64,000 nucleotides of DNA. Origin: Emydura subglobosa. Lineage: Eukaryota; Chordata; Testudines; Chelidae. Of the stretch, positions 21,824-32,890 are shown piece by piece (within the stretch, counting starts at the first letter, position 1; every line of letters begins with the position of its first letter). Both the position numbers and the translations under genes were made by a program. The stretch is taken from positions 29,244,540 through 29,308,539 of the forward strand of contig ML679959.1 in NCBI GenBank assembly GCA_007922225.1, written 5' to 3'. The notes beneath the pieces were generated by a model, which was not told the origin of the DNA, did no database searches, and saw nothing but the letters and a program-made list of their open reading frames with translations.

Positions 21824-23324
21824 TAAGTATTAGATCTCATCAGGAGACATTCCCTCCTCTCCTCTCCTTTCCAGGCACAGTCCAACATTAAACAGTGTTA
21901 AACAAGGTTCAGGGTTGGCATACAGAGACCTCAGCCTGATTAGCACCACAGCAAACACACCATTAACATCCCTTTTACCATCTCATTAAGGATGCAGAAA
22001 AGAAGGGAAAAGAGTTACAGCATTTGAAATGTGAAGCATTGAGTAAGACTTTCATTTGAACAACATCCCTGGTTCCCCTTCCTTTTAGCTGGAGAGTTGT
22101 TCGAAGGAAAAACCCCTTGGCTGACAGTCTGAGATAGCATCAAAGATGGTAATAACTGTCATTTTGGGGGAAAAAAAGAGGTTGTTAAGATGGGCTGAAG
22201 CTGTCGCTGCTACTTCTGTTAGTCTGGTCACATTTCCTAGTAGGCAAAAAAAGACACACACCCCAAAGGGGAGAGAAAAGAACAGCAAAGATTTAAAAAA
22301 TGCAGCTTCTCTCTCTGGTTTTGACATTCTCTTGCAACCGCACTGCTGGAAGAACACGGACATGGCACCTAGTCTGATCAGCCACTCTAAGACCCGACAG
22401 ACTTGTTCCAGCACCCAGCTGCTAGGGCTGGTTTGGTCAGTACATCTCTCAGAATCAAGATGACGACAGCCCGGGGGCCCCAGGGGTCGACCGGGGTGGC
22501 AGCCAAGAGGGTGAAGCTTGCCCCAGCAGCCAATTTTTTTCCCAAAGAGTCTTTCTTTAAGGACCCCAAAAGGGAGTGATGGGGGAAATAGGGCAAATGT
22601 TCAGGAGATTGGGCAACTGGGGGGGAGAGGGGAGAGTCTTTTTCTTCACTGTTTTGCTTGTCTCTGTTCATGGTCTGGGATGAACCAGTGTCAAAAGACA
22701 AGCACGGAGAGGAGAAAAATAAAGTGTGAGTTTCTGGTTCCAGCGGGCAAGCAGCTTATGCCCTTCAGCGTGAGGCTTGATCACACTTGTAATGAACATC
22801 TTCTCTGGTGTCACGGCAGATGCTCTTCCTCTATACTGACATGTTTGGTACCTGGTAGGAGCTGAAGCATCCCCTTGGATGCTTCTCGGAGCTGTAGCAG
22901 TACCAGCAGCCTCCGAGCTCACAGAGATGCCCAGACTAGGGTCCTCTCTTCTAGGAACAGGCTGGGGGATGAGGCTAACCAGGCTGTCTGAGCAAGTCTG
23001 AATTCAGAGTGCCTGATATACGAACAATATCAGCAGCCCATTCTCTGCTTCCTCCACTAGCCATTTGCTGGCTGGGCCAAGATAGCAACCCAGCTCAATT
23101 AACTTCCATGCCATGCAGCGTCCGGGTTGCAGCTGGCAGGACTGGGCAGAATTGTGGATGTTTTCTGAAGGAAGCGACAGTGGACCCAGCCGTGCTCTGG
23201 TGGCAATTTCCCCACCACACACTGCTTTGCCTTTTCCAGTATTTGGCCGGCTGGCCCCATTTCGTGCTGTCCATCAGGCCACTCACTGTCCCAGCGTATT
23301 GCTGGGCTCGGAGCAGAGACCTGA
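21824..23324. other. Unique sequence, no gene seen
   Basis: Overlapping open frames of 84-115 codons on both strands have no domains. No repeat called. Confidence 0.4.
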
Positions 23325-23482
23325 CTTTCTGTTCCTAGCTCTGACACAGAATTTCTGTGCTGAGTCGCTTTGAGCTTCAATGTCCTCTGCCTATGAAATG
23401 GGGGATCGTTATTCCCTACCCCCGAGAGTGTCGTGAAGCCTAACTCAGTCTGAGATGTTGTAAAACCACAGAGTACTCTCAC
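23325..23482 (+). repeat. MIR-like SINE
   Basis: GACCTGACTTTCTGTTCCTA, GAGCTTCAATGTCCTCTGCC, TATGAAATGGGGGATCGTTA and GTGTCGTGAAGCCTAACTCA follow the order of MIR core blocks in forward orientation. Confidence 0.65.
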
Positions 23483-24649
23483 TGGGGTCTTTTTGCTGCA
23501 CACCATGATGCACAGAATATTATGGCTACAGCTGGGGTGGAACCCAGGCTCCTACCACTTGTGCTAAAGGAGAGTCTGAATACAGGGCCTATGACAGGCA
23601 ATGGAGCCGCTCTCGGTCTGAAGAGCAGGGGCTGCGGTACTTGGGATCTCTAGCCTGTTTGTTAAAATACCATCATTGTTGATGTCAGCCGTGCAATTGG
23701 CAGGTCAAGGGAAGTCATTCGGCTCATGAGGAAGGGCTGATGACAGAACGCTGAGCTGGGTTGGGAGTCCTCGGTGGTATTAACTACTGGACTGGACGAA
23801 GCTAGATTGAGTATGTTCTGCACAGCCAAGCAGCTGAAACAACAGGAAAGTAACTAGCTGGTAGAAAGAGAGGGTAAAGAATCACTTCCTATGAGAGTTT
23901 GCTGAACCCTGCCTGGGGTCACTAGGTACCACAGATGGTAACATTATATTGCTGTATGATATGTTTTTCAAAAGCTGCTGGCACCTTCCCAGTGTAACTG
24001 TCAGCGGTTTATTTAAATTCAGGATCCAATCCTCATCATGCAGTTAGTTACTGGGCTGGGTGTTTGATATTTATGACCTAGTATTGCTTGTAAATGGAGA
24101 ACTTAATCAGAGCAAACACACGGGGCTACATTTATCCCTGGTGGAAATCCAAGGGGTTACCCCTGAGCTGACTTTTGCTCACACTGTTTAATGGCAATCC
24201 TTGCGAACCTGCTAATAAAGTAATAAATCACATGTGGAAACCAGACAAAGAAGAAGGGACCTTGCAGTGCATTAAAAGGTCAGCCTGGGAGAGCTTCTAG
24301 AACATGAGCAAGTATGCGAACGCCGGGCTGACGCGTGCAGCCCCGCTCAAGCAAAGTTCCCATTCAAACCAGTGGGGATTTTCCTTTCAAACAGAAGGAG
24401 TAAAGTGAGCAGGATTTGCCCATTACATGCTTAAAATGTTGCAGTAGATGCTCTGTGTGTCTATGCATTTTTGTAGTGTGTGTGTGAGTGTGTAGTGTGG
24501 GTATGTGTTTACATTATATATAATGTGTACACACATGGGGGGTGCTTGTTGTTTTTCAAGACCCCTTTTATGACTGGTTTCTCTCCCTCCCCCAACCTCC
24601 TCACCTGTCCTTGTCTGCTTCATTCCCTGTGATATCCTGTCACATACCT
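23483..24649. other. Unique sequence with a TG-rich stretch
   Basis: No gene supported. A degenerate TG-rich tract lies at about 24455-24515 (GTGTGTGTGAGTGTGTAGTG). Confidence 0.4.
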
Positions 24650-24832
24650 CGGCCCTGATCCTGCAAGAAGATCTGCAAGGGCACAGGGCTACACCTGCTC
24701 AGAGCAATTGGAAACACTGGGGCCCTCGACTGTAAACTCTCTAGGGGAGAGGCTGCCTTTTTTGTTACCTGTTTGTCCTGGACCTACCACTATGGGGCCG
24801 TGATCCCTGATTGGGGCCTTTTGGGGCAATGT
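24650..24832 (+). repeat. Fold-back fragment plus MIR-like SINE tail
   Basis: Starts with CGGCCCTGATCCTGCAAGAA, an old dispersed motif. From 24728 it shows CGACTGTAAACTCTCTAGGG, GGCTGCCTTTTTTGTTACCT and TATGGGGCCGTGATCCCTGA, the same 3' tail as the copies at 90 and 985. Confidence 0.65.
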
Positions 24833-25054
24833 TAATTCACACAGTCAAGAATGTTATTAACCAGACATGTTTTCTTTAAACAGTAGAACTTACCTTCCAA
24901 CAACTGGTGAGATGCACTTCCAGTCTCTTCTTTAGATCAGCTGATTATCAAGGTGTTCATTGTTGGTTTAATTGTTAATTCTTGTTGTTGTTATAATTAA
25001 GATTCATAATTATAGCAACTAGAACAGTATCTGTTACCAAAGCACTGGCTAACT

Positions 25055-25205
25055 GTTATATCTGCCTTTGTCGGCTTAGCCACAGGGGATAAAGGCCTAC
25101 TACCGCTACTAGGTAATGGAATTATTCTCTTAGCTCAGGTGGTAGAGGCCTGTGGCTTGGGTGCTGCAGATTTATCATTTCTAGCAACCCAAGCTAGGGA
25201 CCATT
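25055..25205 (+). repeat. tRNA-derived repeat with an A-box
   Basis: TTAGCTCAGGTGGTAGAGGC at about 25137 matches a tRNA A-box. The expected B-box position is degraded, so it is not a tRNA gene. Upstream GGATAAAGGCCTACTACCGC belongs to the same dispersed repeat as I remember it in turtles. Confidence 0.4.
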
Positions 25206-26199
25206 GTTACACTTCAGTTTTCCATTTTAAATCCTGGGTCATGAGAGTCCTATAACTAAGCTGAGGCTAAGACCATTGCTGTGTATTAGCTCTTGCCTGC
25301 TATTCAATAGGACAGAAAGATGGGTGCAAAGCCATGCTTTCAAGAATGAAACTTCGAAATCTGCATTCCGCGCAAAGAGGAACTAAAGCAGCATCAAAGG
25401 TGAAAGATGAAGTTTTCGGGGTGAGAACTCCTATTTCAAAAAAATTATAGTAATAACCCTGGATGAACGCGAGGTTGGTTTGGAGGTAATTCCTGTGCCA
25501 GTCCATTTACTGATTACATTTAATCTCATGTGTATAGCTGTGCAGAGCCACAAATATCATTATGCAAGGAAGGCACCTGGATTAATCAGAACTGCCGCAT
25601 CTGTTGTCTTCTGATGCTTATTCCACATTATCTGAGGGTTTATGGCTCCTACCAGGGGGAGCTTCGCCCTCTATTTAAACCACAGATGAGCTTTCCAATC
25701 TCCATGTAGGAGGGATGGGGTCAAAAAACCTGTCACTCACAGGCCACAGCCAGCCAGGAGAGAGACTAAGATGCAACCATTTGGAAAAGGCCCTTATCTC
25801 TTGAAATCCCTCTCAATGAATGCCCGTGGAAGCTGAAAACCACCCCTGTGCAGAGCATCAGCAAAAGGCTCAGGCATCACTTGAGTCCTTATGGTGGAGC
25901 TTGACGGGGACTGGCATAGTATATAGGCCACTTCTGCGGGCTGTCTGCACTGTGCTGAAAGAGCTTGCTCCATCCTTCTTGGGATGCCTCCACAGCCCCT
26001 TGTTAACTTCCCTCTTCTCATGGCCTTTTAGGTAGAAATGTTCTCCCGTTGCCACAAGAGACCCCTCTCCAGTGACTGACCACATCTAGAACAGTTGACC
26101 TTTGCCCCAGGATTGCTTAATATCGTGACACATGGGGGGGTGGGGGCAGAGATATCAATACCCAAAGAAAATATTTGAACTTCTTACCCTAAATATAGG
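25206..26199. other. Unique sequence, no gene seen
   Basis: Overlapping frames on both strands at 25794-26085 have no recognisable features. Nothing further supported. Confidence 0.4.
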
Positions 26200-26406
26200 G
26201 ACAAAGCTATGTCCACCCGCAGCTGGCCCAGATCAGCTCACTTGGGCTCGTGGGGCTGTAAAATTGCTGTGTACATGTTCAGCCGAGCTCTGGGAAACCC
26301 GTGACGGGGGAAGGTCCCAGATCCTGGGCTTCGGCCCAAGCCAGCTGACCCGGCCAGCTGCGGCCATGCTGCGGGTCTTTTATTTCAGTGTCGATGTACC
26401 TTTTGG
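26200..26406. repeat. Inverted-repeat MITE
   Basis: Left arm GCAGCTGGCCCAGATCAGCT with CTTGGGCTCG is mirrored by right arm AAGCCAGCTGACCCGGCCAG and CTGCGG. The left arm continues GTAAAATTGCTGTGTACATG, mirrored by TTTATTTCAGTGTCGATGTA at the right end. Probably a non-autonomous DNA transposon. Confidence 0.6.
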
Positions 26407-26624
26407 TGGCCTGCATGGCTGAGGTCTGGCTTCTTTAACTGATCTTCTCTTCATCGACATTGCTTCCCATTCGTTCTGACCCTATCCAACGTGTTGTCTT
26501 GTTCACCCCAGTTACTGGCTGGTGTCAATGAAAGTCAGGCTGCTTTCTAGCAGTGCATCTCAACTGTGGAATTGGCTGCCTCTTGCTGCCTGGAGTAACC
26601 AGCTTGCCTGGATGTTTGGTGCAT

Positions 26625-27156
26625 TGGGGAGGCCGCGTTTGCAGTAGTGTGTCCAGTTTTGGGCCCCCCAGTACAAAAAGGATGTGGACAAGTTGGAGAG
26701 AGTCCAGCGGAGGGCAACAAAAATGATGAGGGGGCTGGAGCACAGGACTCATGAGGAGAGGCTGAGGGAACTAGGTTTGTTTAGTCTGCAGAAGAAAAGA
26801 GTGAGGGGGGATTTGACAGCAGCCTTTAACTACCTGAAAGGGGGTTCCAGGGAGGATGGGGCTAGGCTGTTCTCAGTGGTGGCAGATGACAGAACTAGGA
26901 GCAACGGTCTCAAGTTGCAGGGGGGGAGGTCTAGGTTGGGTATTAGGAAAAACTTTTTCACTAGGAGGGTAGTGAAGCCCTGGAATGGGTTACCTAGGGA
27001 GGTGGTGGAATCTCCATCCTTAGAGGTTTTTAAGCTGCGGCTTGACAAAGGCCTGGCTGGGATGATTTAGCTGAGGTTAGTCCTTCTTTGAGCAGGGAGT
27101 TGGACTAGATACCTCCCGAGGTCCCTTCCAACTCTAATATTCTATTCTATTCTATG
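26625..27156 (+). mobile_element. CR1 LINE 3' end, well preserved
   Basis: Reads in frame for 128 codons (26684-27070): [51 protein letters not shown], the conserved C-terminal part of CR1 ORF2, then a stop and a short 3' UTR ending ATTCTATTCTATTCTATG at 27139-27156. That tail is the CR1 signature repeat at the 3' terminus. The copy is 5'-truncated as is usual for target-primed reverse transcription. The open frame suggests a fairly recent insertion. Confidence 0.9.
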
Positions 27157-27275
27157 TTATTTAACAGAACTGTACCCAAGGTATTCCAGGCCCAGTTCAG
27201 ACTCAGATCCGGGCCCTCTTCCTGCCTGCCATAAAACTAAAAAACAAAAGAAAACACTGTCACCACTAAGTGCAT

Positions 27276-28662
27276 TTACAAAGGGACCTTCCTAGCATTC
27301 TCTGAAGCAATCTCATTAATTAGCTCATCCCAGTCTATCTGCCTTGCTGCCGAGTTCTTCATAGAAATAAATGCCAGATCACTTAACCTTTCCTGTCCAA
27401 TGGACATTCTTAGATAGGTCTTGATTAATTTTAGCTTGCTGAAACTCCTTTTGTTAGCAGCCACAGTTATAGTAAGACAGCAAAAAATATGCAGTGCTGT
27501 TTCTGTTTTAAGGAGACTTGTATCTAAAGACCTGTTGTGAATGTAGTTAAGAAGGTCAATGAGTGTCTTCATTTCTAAGTCATCCTGGAAGATTTGCTTG
27601 CAAGAGTTGGTGACGAGCTCAATTTTGTTCTCAAAAGTCTGAGGGTTTAAATCCTCAGGATAGCTACTTGCTAATTTTTGTGTGCCTCTTTAGGTCTTCA
27701 CTGCTGAGACTTTTCTGTTTCACTCTCATCAAAAAAGCAAACCTTTCTCCAACTCCATTGTACTTAAGCATCCGATCGTCCAATGAAGTTAATATTGTGT
27801 CTACAATAAGGTTAAAAACCTTGCATTCAAAAACTTTTTTTTCAAGATCTAATGAACTTTGGTCCTTAGCAAGTTTACCAGGCATTACTTTCCGGCTTCA
27901 AGATCTTTTCTCTTTGAACTGCCTGGATATTCCTAAGGTTTCAACCTATGAAGCAGCAGCTTCCTTACATGCAAGGAATCCAGCAGACCATAATCCTGAT
28001 AAAGCTTCTGGAAGGCCACCAAATAAAAGGCAAACTGTTTGAGTGTCAAGATCTGGACTCTGCAGATTTTTTTTGCTTCCAAGGTTAGTTTTTGATAAGA
28101 CAGCAGACCAAATATCTGCAACAAAATAGCTTGCAAATGAACATTTCAGAGATCAGCTTCCAACTTAACTTCTGGTGTAAGAGTGTGTGAAGTCTTGATC
28201 TCATCTAAATCAAGAACCCCCTCGCCCTGATTTTGTAGGATTGCCTCTACCCTGGCTGACCACATTGTCACGCTTTAGCATTTTAATGTAATGCTAACAT
28301 GCAACACACCCCAATGACTGGTGGAAGCGGAGAACAGAACAAACAATCTTTGAACCATTCCAGGAAATAGACTAAACTTGGGAACAGCCACTGTAGCAAT
28401 TTCTCTAGCAAGATTCAGCGAGCGAGTGGGTAGCACATGAAATAACAGATTCAGACTGATTTCCCTGCTGAAATTGACTTTGAACACCTTTATAGGCTGC
28501 AGCCCCGTTACCTCTGTTGTCATCGCTTTGGCCCCTGCAATCAGCCATCTCTAAATTGCCTTTTTTTTCAACTTCTCTAAAATAATCCTCATAATACCCT
28601 CCCCTGTCTTGGTGTGGATAGCAATGAAATCTACAAAGCCCCAAATATACCAAGAGGGGCAC
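27276..28662 (-). mobile_element. hAT-family transposase pseudogene
   Basis: Minus-strand pieces in order: EDYFREVEKKG and LEMADCRGQSDDN (28405-28662), SCATHSL and RLFVLFSASTSHW (28275-28523), a piece at 27933-28136, KVFECKVFNLIVDTILTSLD (27664-27885), and the C-terminal dimerisation region RSFSKLKLIKTYLRMSIGQ with ERLSDLAFISMKN (27276-27572). The order matches TTF-type/ZMYM1-like hAT transposases, which cut and paste DNA. The pieces lie in different frames with stops between, so it is dead. Terminal inverted repeats were not found. The CR1 at 26625-27156 sits 120 bp downstream. Confidence 0.85.
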
Positions 28663-29132
28663 TAACAGGGCCTGGATAATCCATTTGAGGATCTAAATGG
28701 GACCCAAGTACACCATTAAGAGCAAAAATCCAGGCACCCAACACATTGTTCGGGGCACTAGGTGGAATAGGCTGGGGCCCCACGACAGAAGAAAAATGTG
28801 AGGAGTAAAACAAACAGCTGGGGCCCTTGACGAGCCCTTGACAGGCCTGAGCCCCGTTCCATTGGAACCGTTTGACTCCACCCCCCTTCACACACGCCTG
28901 TTATTTAAAGTCAGACTGAAGAACACGCAATGTGTTTACTGTAGTTTTGAATTTTTCCCAACCAATGATTCAATGCAGGGCTTATGTGGAGGCCCCCACA
29001 GGATTGTAGAACTACCCTCTGCTGGCGGGAACTCCAGAGAGAGAGCAAACTGCTCTCCACCAGAGCAAATTCCCCCTTGGGTAGCAAACTGACATTGAAA
29101 ACCTGTCGACATGGGGACCATTGTCGGAGACT
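28663..29132. other. Flank of the hAT remnant, no gene seen
   Basis: May contain 5' non-coding hAT sequence, but no terminal inverted repeat is recognisable. No gene supported. Confidence 0.35.
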
Positions 29133-29228
29133 AATAGATTCCAAACCCTAAAGAGACCATTATGATCATCTCTCTGGTCTGACCTCCTGCATCACACAGG
29201 CCAGAGAACCTCCCCCAGCCATTCCTGC
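29133..29228 (-). mobile_element. CR1 3' fragment, minus orientation
   Basis: AAAGAGACCATTATGATCAT, CTGGTCTGACCTCCTGCATC and ACACAGGCCAGAGAACCTCC are the reverse complement of a CR1 3' end. It abuts the oppositely oriented copy at 29229. Confidence 0.75.
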
Positions 29229-29494
29229 ATTTTCCAGTGGTTGGAAAGTGAAGCTAGAAAAATTCAAACTGGAAATCAGGTGCAAATGTTCATTGCCTAG
29301 GGATGCGGTGGTTTCTCCGTCACTTGTCTTTACATTGAGATTGGATGTCTTTCGAATGATAAACTCTAGCTAAACCAGCAGTAACTGGTCATGGTGCAGG
29401 ACTCACAAGGTAAAACTTTCAGGCCTGTGTTCTGCAGAAGGCCAGACTAGATGATCAGAGTGGTCCCTTCTGGGACTGAAAGTATGAATGTCTG
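29229..29494 (+). mobile_element. CR1 3' fragment, plus orientation
   Basis: GAAGCTAGAAAAATTCAAAC, CATTGCCTAGGGATGCGGTG, GTGGTTTCTCCGTCACTTGT and AGGCCAGACTAGATGATCAG followed by TGGTCCCTTCTGGGACTGAA are CR1 3' blocks in order. Diverged and non-coding. Confidence 0.8.
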
Positions 29495-30735
29495 AAATTT
29501 GAGATGGTGGTAGAGTGACTTATGAGGTGCCCATTTGTTGCTGAAAACTCTGGTTGCTACCTAGGAGACGGCTGGCTGAAATCCAGCTTATTAAATTTGT
29601 TTGCTTAGATGAAAAATTAAAAATCAATTCTTTTTATTTTATTTTTTGCCAAGGATAGTGCAGTGAGAAAAGAAGCTTTAACAGTTTCAAAAGCTGCTGG
29701 TGCTCCCGTATCTTTTGCAATATGGCCCCAAGTTCAAAAGCCCGAGCATTGGCTTGTTCTCATGTTTCAGCCTCCGGGTCAGTGTTTCACCGATGTGAGT
29801 AAGGAGAACAGGATGTGCCCTGGGGCTGATAACTCGTTTCAACTCTCAGCTGTGCCTGGGCTAAATGATTTCAGTGCACTTCCTCCTTTACAGGAACATT
29901 TTATTCCTTTAGTTCGGTTCCGACAGACCAGGTTTTAACATTGCGGCGTATGTGCTGAAGCCGTCCTTGGATTTAACAAGTCATGCACTCGGATTCTGAA
30001 AGTTAATAGCACAATTTTACAGAGCAAAAAGAGAAGTATTTGAAATTATGCACAGATTGGACCTTCGGAAAGTTTTTGCAAGTTCATAAAGTCTTATGAA
30101 TATGAAATGGGCTCTTCAGCCAGCGCTGTTGGGCTGTTCAGAAGGACACCTTCCCTAAGGCTAGGAAAAATCAGTGGAAATACTCCACAAACGCAAGCTG
30201 CGATGCAATGCCCTCTGCACGTTCTTTGGCAGCACACGCTCGAGCAGTCCAGTTCCCAGAAGGCACATCACAGCACTGCCACAACGAGCACCTTTGCCTC
30301 TTTCAGGAGAGTTGCCAAGACCTAGCTGAACGCTGTTCAGTGTATGCATTGTTTGTCCGTGGGCTCTCATCAGCTCTACAGCTCTGGACTCCTAGACTGA
30401 ATCTCTTTCCCTTGTGCTCCTTTTGGCCACAGCCCCATCATCTCTGCTTCACGCTTCTCACTCCTTCCCCTCCCAACCAGACTTCACTGGGGCAATCATC
30501 TCTTCCCCAGAGCCTCACCTCAGATCACAGATACCAGCCTAGCCTGTTCTCACCTCTAGCACAAAGAGCTAGGTAGAGGGAATGTCTCTAGGGCAGATGC
30601 ATTCGCTTCATGCCTTCCCCCTTGCTTGAATCAAACATCAAGGCCTCCTTTCTGAGAATGCTTCCTGGTATTCTTGGCAAACATTCAGAGTGTTTTCTCC
30701 ACCGTCGCCTGAATGGTCCTGGTTTTCTCTCTGCC
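29495..30735. other. Unique sequence, no gene seen
   Basis: AT-rich to the left, mixed to the right. Overlapping frames at 30107-30576 carry no recognisable domain. Confidence 0.4.
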
Positions 30736-30998
30736 CCCTGGAGGTGGGTGTAACCTGGCTAATATCAGACTGGAAATGAGGCATACATGTGTAACGGTGA
30801 GAGTAATTAACCACTGGAACAATTTCCCCACAGTCATTGTGGATTCATCGTCACTGACCGTTTTTAAATCAAGTTTGAGTGTTTTTCTAAAGATATTATC
30901 CAGGAATTATTTTAGGACAGTTCTATGGCCTGTTTTACACAGGGATTCTGACTCAAAAACCCTGATGGTCCCTTCTGTCTTTGAGAGTCAATGAATCC
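30736..30998 (+). mobile_element. CR1 3' fragment
   Basis: CAGACTGGAAATGAGGCATA, GAGAGTAATTAACCACTGGA, ACAATTTCCCCACAGTCATT, TTTTTAAATCAAGTTTGAGT and GATGGTCCCTTCTGTCTTTG are CR1 3' blocks in order. The end is ATGAATC, a CR1-type terminus. Confidence 0.8.
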
Positions 30999-32203
30999 TT
31001 CTATACTCCTTCACAGGCATGCCCTCGAAATAACAGTCAGTGTATTGAGTCATGTCTGTGGTAAAGGGCAGCAATTGTGGACAGCACACACCACTCAGTG
31101 TGACCAAGGACATTTTGCCCAAGGAAATGCTGGTAAATCTGCTACCCTTACAAAAAAGTGCCATGGGATCATTCATGTTGGACAGCCCGTGTAATGGTGT
31201 GTATATAACCAGAAATTATTCTAGTCCAGAACTATGAATTGCCCATGACAGAAAGAATGCAGCCACCAAACGAGGATTTGTATACAGTGCACCAGTAGGA
31301 CAGCAAGCTGCTGTGTTAGGAAGATGCCTGTTGTGAAGAATCCAGCTGTATTGGGTCATAAGCTGAATGCCTTTGGAGTCCAGTGTGACACAATGTGGTA
31401 GTTCTGCTCTTTAGCTAAGGGAGATCTTTGCTGCCGACAGGAGAACTGGTTGATTTATGTCTGGCAGGTGAGTTGTACAATGACGTTAGCTCCTTTTCCT
31501 GCCCACAAACACACTGATTTTTATGAACTTGTTTGTAACTGTTCAACACTGACAGTTAGCTGGTGAACAAATTTTAACTTCTTTTGAGAACTGTTTTTCT
31601 TTGAGTGTTTGTTATTCATGATCTGTGGGGTGTGTGATTGGCCACCCAATGGTATTAATTCTGCTTCCTGGTGGGATGATTGTAAATGTTTTTAAATGCG
31701 AGAACGGCAAATAGTGAGTGATGAATAATGGATAGTGAATACTCTTGTTTTGTGACCCAATAACCTTGTGCTCATGCAAATACAGATATTTACGCCAAGA
31801 ACAGGAATTTCCAAATTATTTATTCATGTGAACAAAGTCCTGTTTTCAGCGTGAAATTCGTCCCTGTGCTGAGGGCCAACACAAGGTCTAGGCAACATTC
31901 AAGTCAAACTTAAACACTCCAAATAGGACTTAAGACGAGCTTAAATGGTGCATGGGCCTTGTACTGGTCATCTGCGCAGGAATGGGTTTCCCTCAGAGGG
32001 CCAGAGTTCAGATACTCTTATGCAGAGTAGTGCTTCACTTCAGTAGTGCTTCCATTGATAAGAAGAGACTATTTAGCACGAGTGAAGGACCCAAAATCAA
32101 TAACGAGGGACTCAAACATGGCTCAGTGTTTGCAAATATTGATCTTGCAGCTCTGGTCAATTCAATTCCAACCCTGTAGCCACAGGAGGAGACGGACTAG
32201 ACT
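30999..32203. other. Unique sequence, no gene seen
   Basis: No gene supported. A donor-like CAGGTGAGTTG lies at about 31465 without a convincing exon upstream. Confidence 0.4.
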
Positions 32204-32257
32204 AGATCTGTCCCTGATGTCACTGAAAGTCAATGGAGTGACACCAGGGACAAATCT
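32204..32257. repeat. Compact fold-back repeat, 21-bp arms
   Basis: Left arm 32204-32224 (AGATCTGTCCCTGATGTCACT) and right arm 32237-32257 are inverted copies with two mismatches; loop 32225-32236. Centre GAAAGTCAATGG resembles the ATTGACTTCAGTGG core of 15642-15721 in the other orientation. Confidence 0.65.
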
Positions 32258-32699
32258 GGCCTGTAGCCACTAACCATGAGTTTAACAGGAATTCTGAGCA
32301 GGGCAGAAGCATAGGGGAGTTTAAGGAGAGGAAGCGATTGAATGGCTTTGCTAATAGGGTTTAAGTCTTTTATAGACATCTCTAGTTCCAAGACAGTCCA
32401 GGTCAGTGGTACCGGTCAGGTTCCCCAATATCTGTTTAGTGGTTGGTATGTCCTGAGTTGGTTAGCTCATTCTGGTTGTCAGAGGACAAAATGTCACGCC
32501 TGTCTAGTGCTGTCAGTCAGCACACAAACCCCAGTGAGTATGGAGCCCAAAGTCCTCTCCCGCCCAGGTCAGGACTGAGGAACCCGTGGGAGGGGGCAGG
32601 CTTGTTGATCAGATTTCACTGGTAAGAAGCATCCATCTGGGACGAATTCTAATAAATGGCGTTACTGCAACCCAGTTGATTTTTCACATGCATCTCCTG

Positions 32700-32890
32700 A
32701 CCAGCCAATAGTCAATGTGACAGTGCATGTCTACGGTGAGTTCCATCTAAGGATCTCAAACGGCTTCCCAAACACTTGTGAGCAATGTCTCTGCTAGGAG
32801 ACTTTGTTATCCCCATTTCACAGGTGGGGAAACCGAGGCACAGAGAGATGGCTGTCCAGGAGTAGAAGCCCGGTCCTGTGTGTGGTGGTG
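32700..32890 (-). repeat. MIR-like SINE
   Basis: CTAAGGATCTCAAACGGCTT, TTATCCCCATTTCACAGGTG and GGGGAAACCGAGGCACAGAG follow the reverse-oriented MIR order. Confidence 0.75.

Noticed and set aside
25134..25205. Possible tRNA gene from the A-box TTAGCTCAGGTGGTAGAGGC
   Set aside because: No intact B-box or cloverleaf; consistent with a tRNA-derived repeat.
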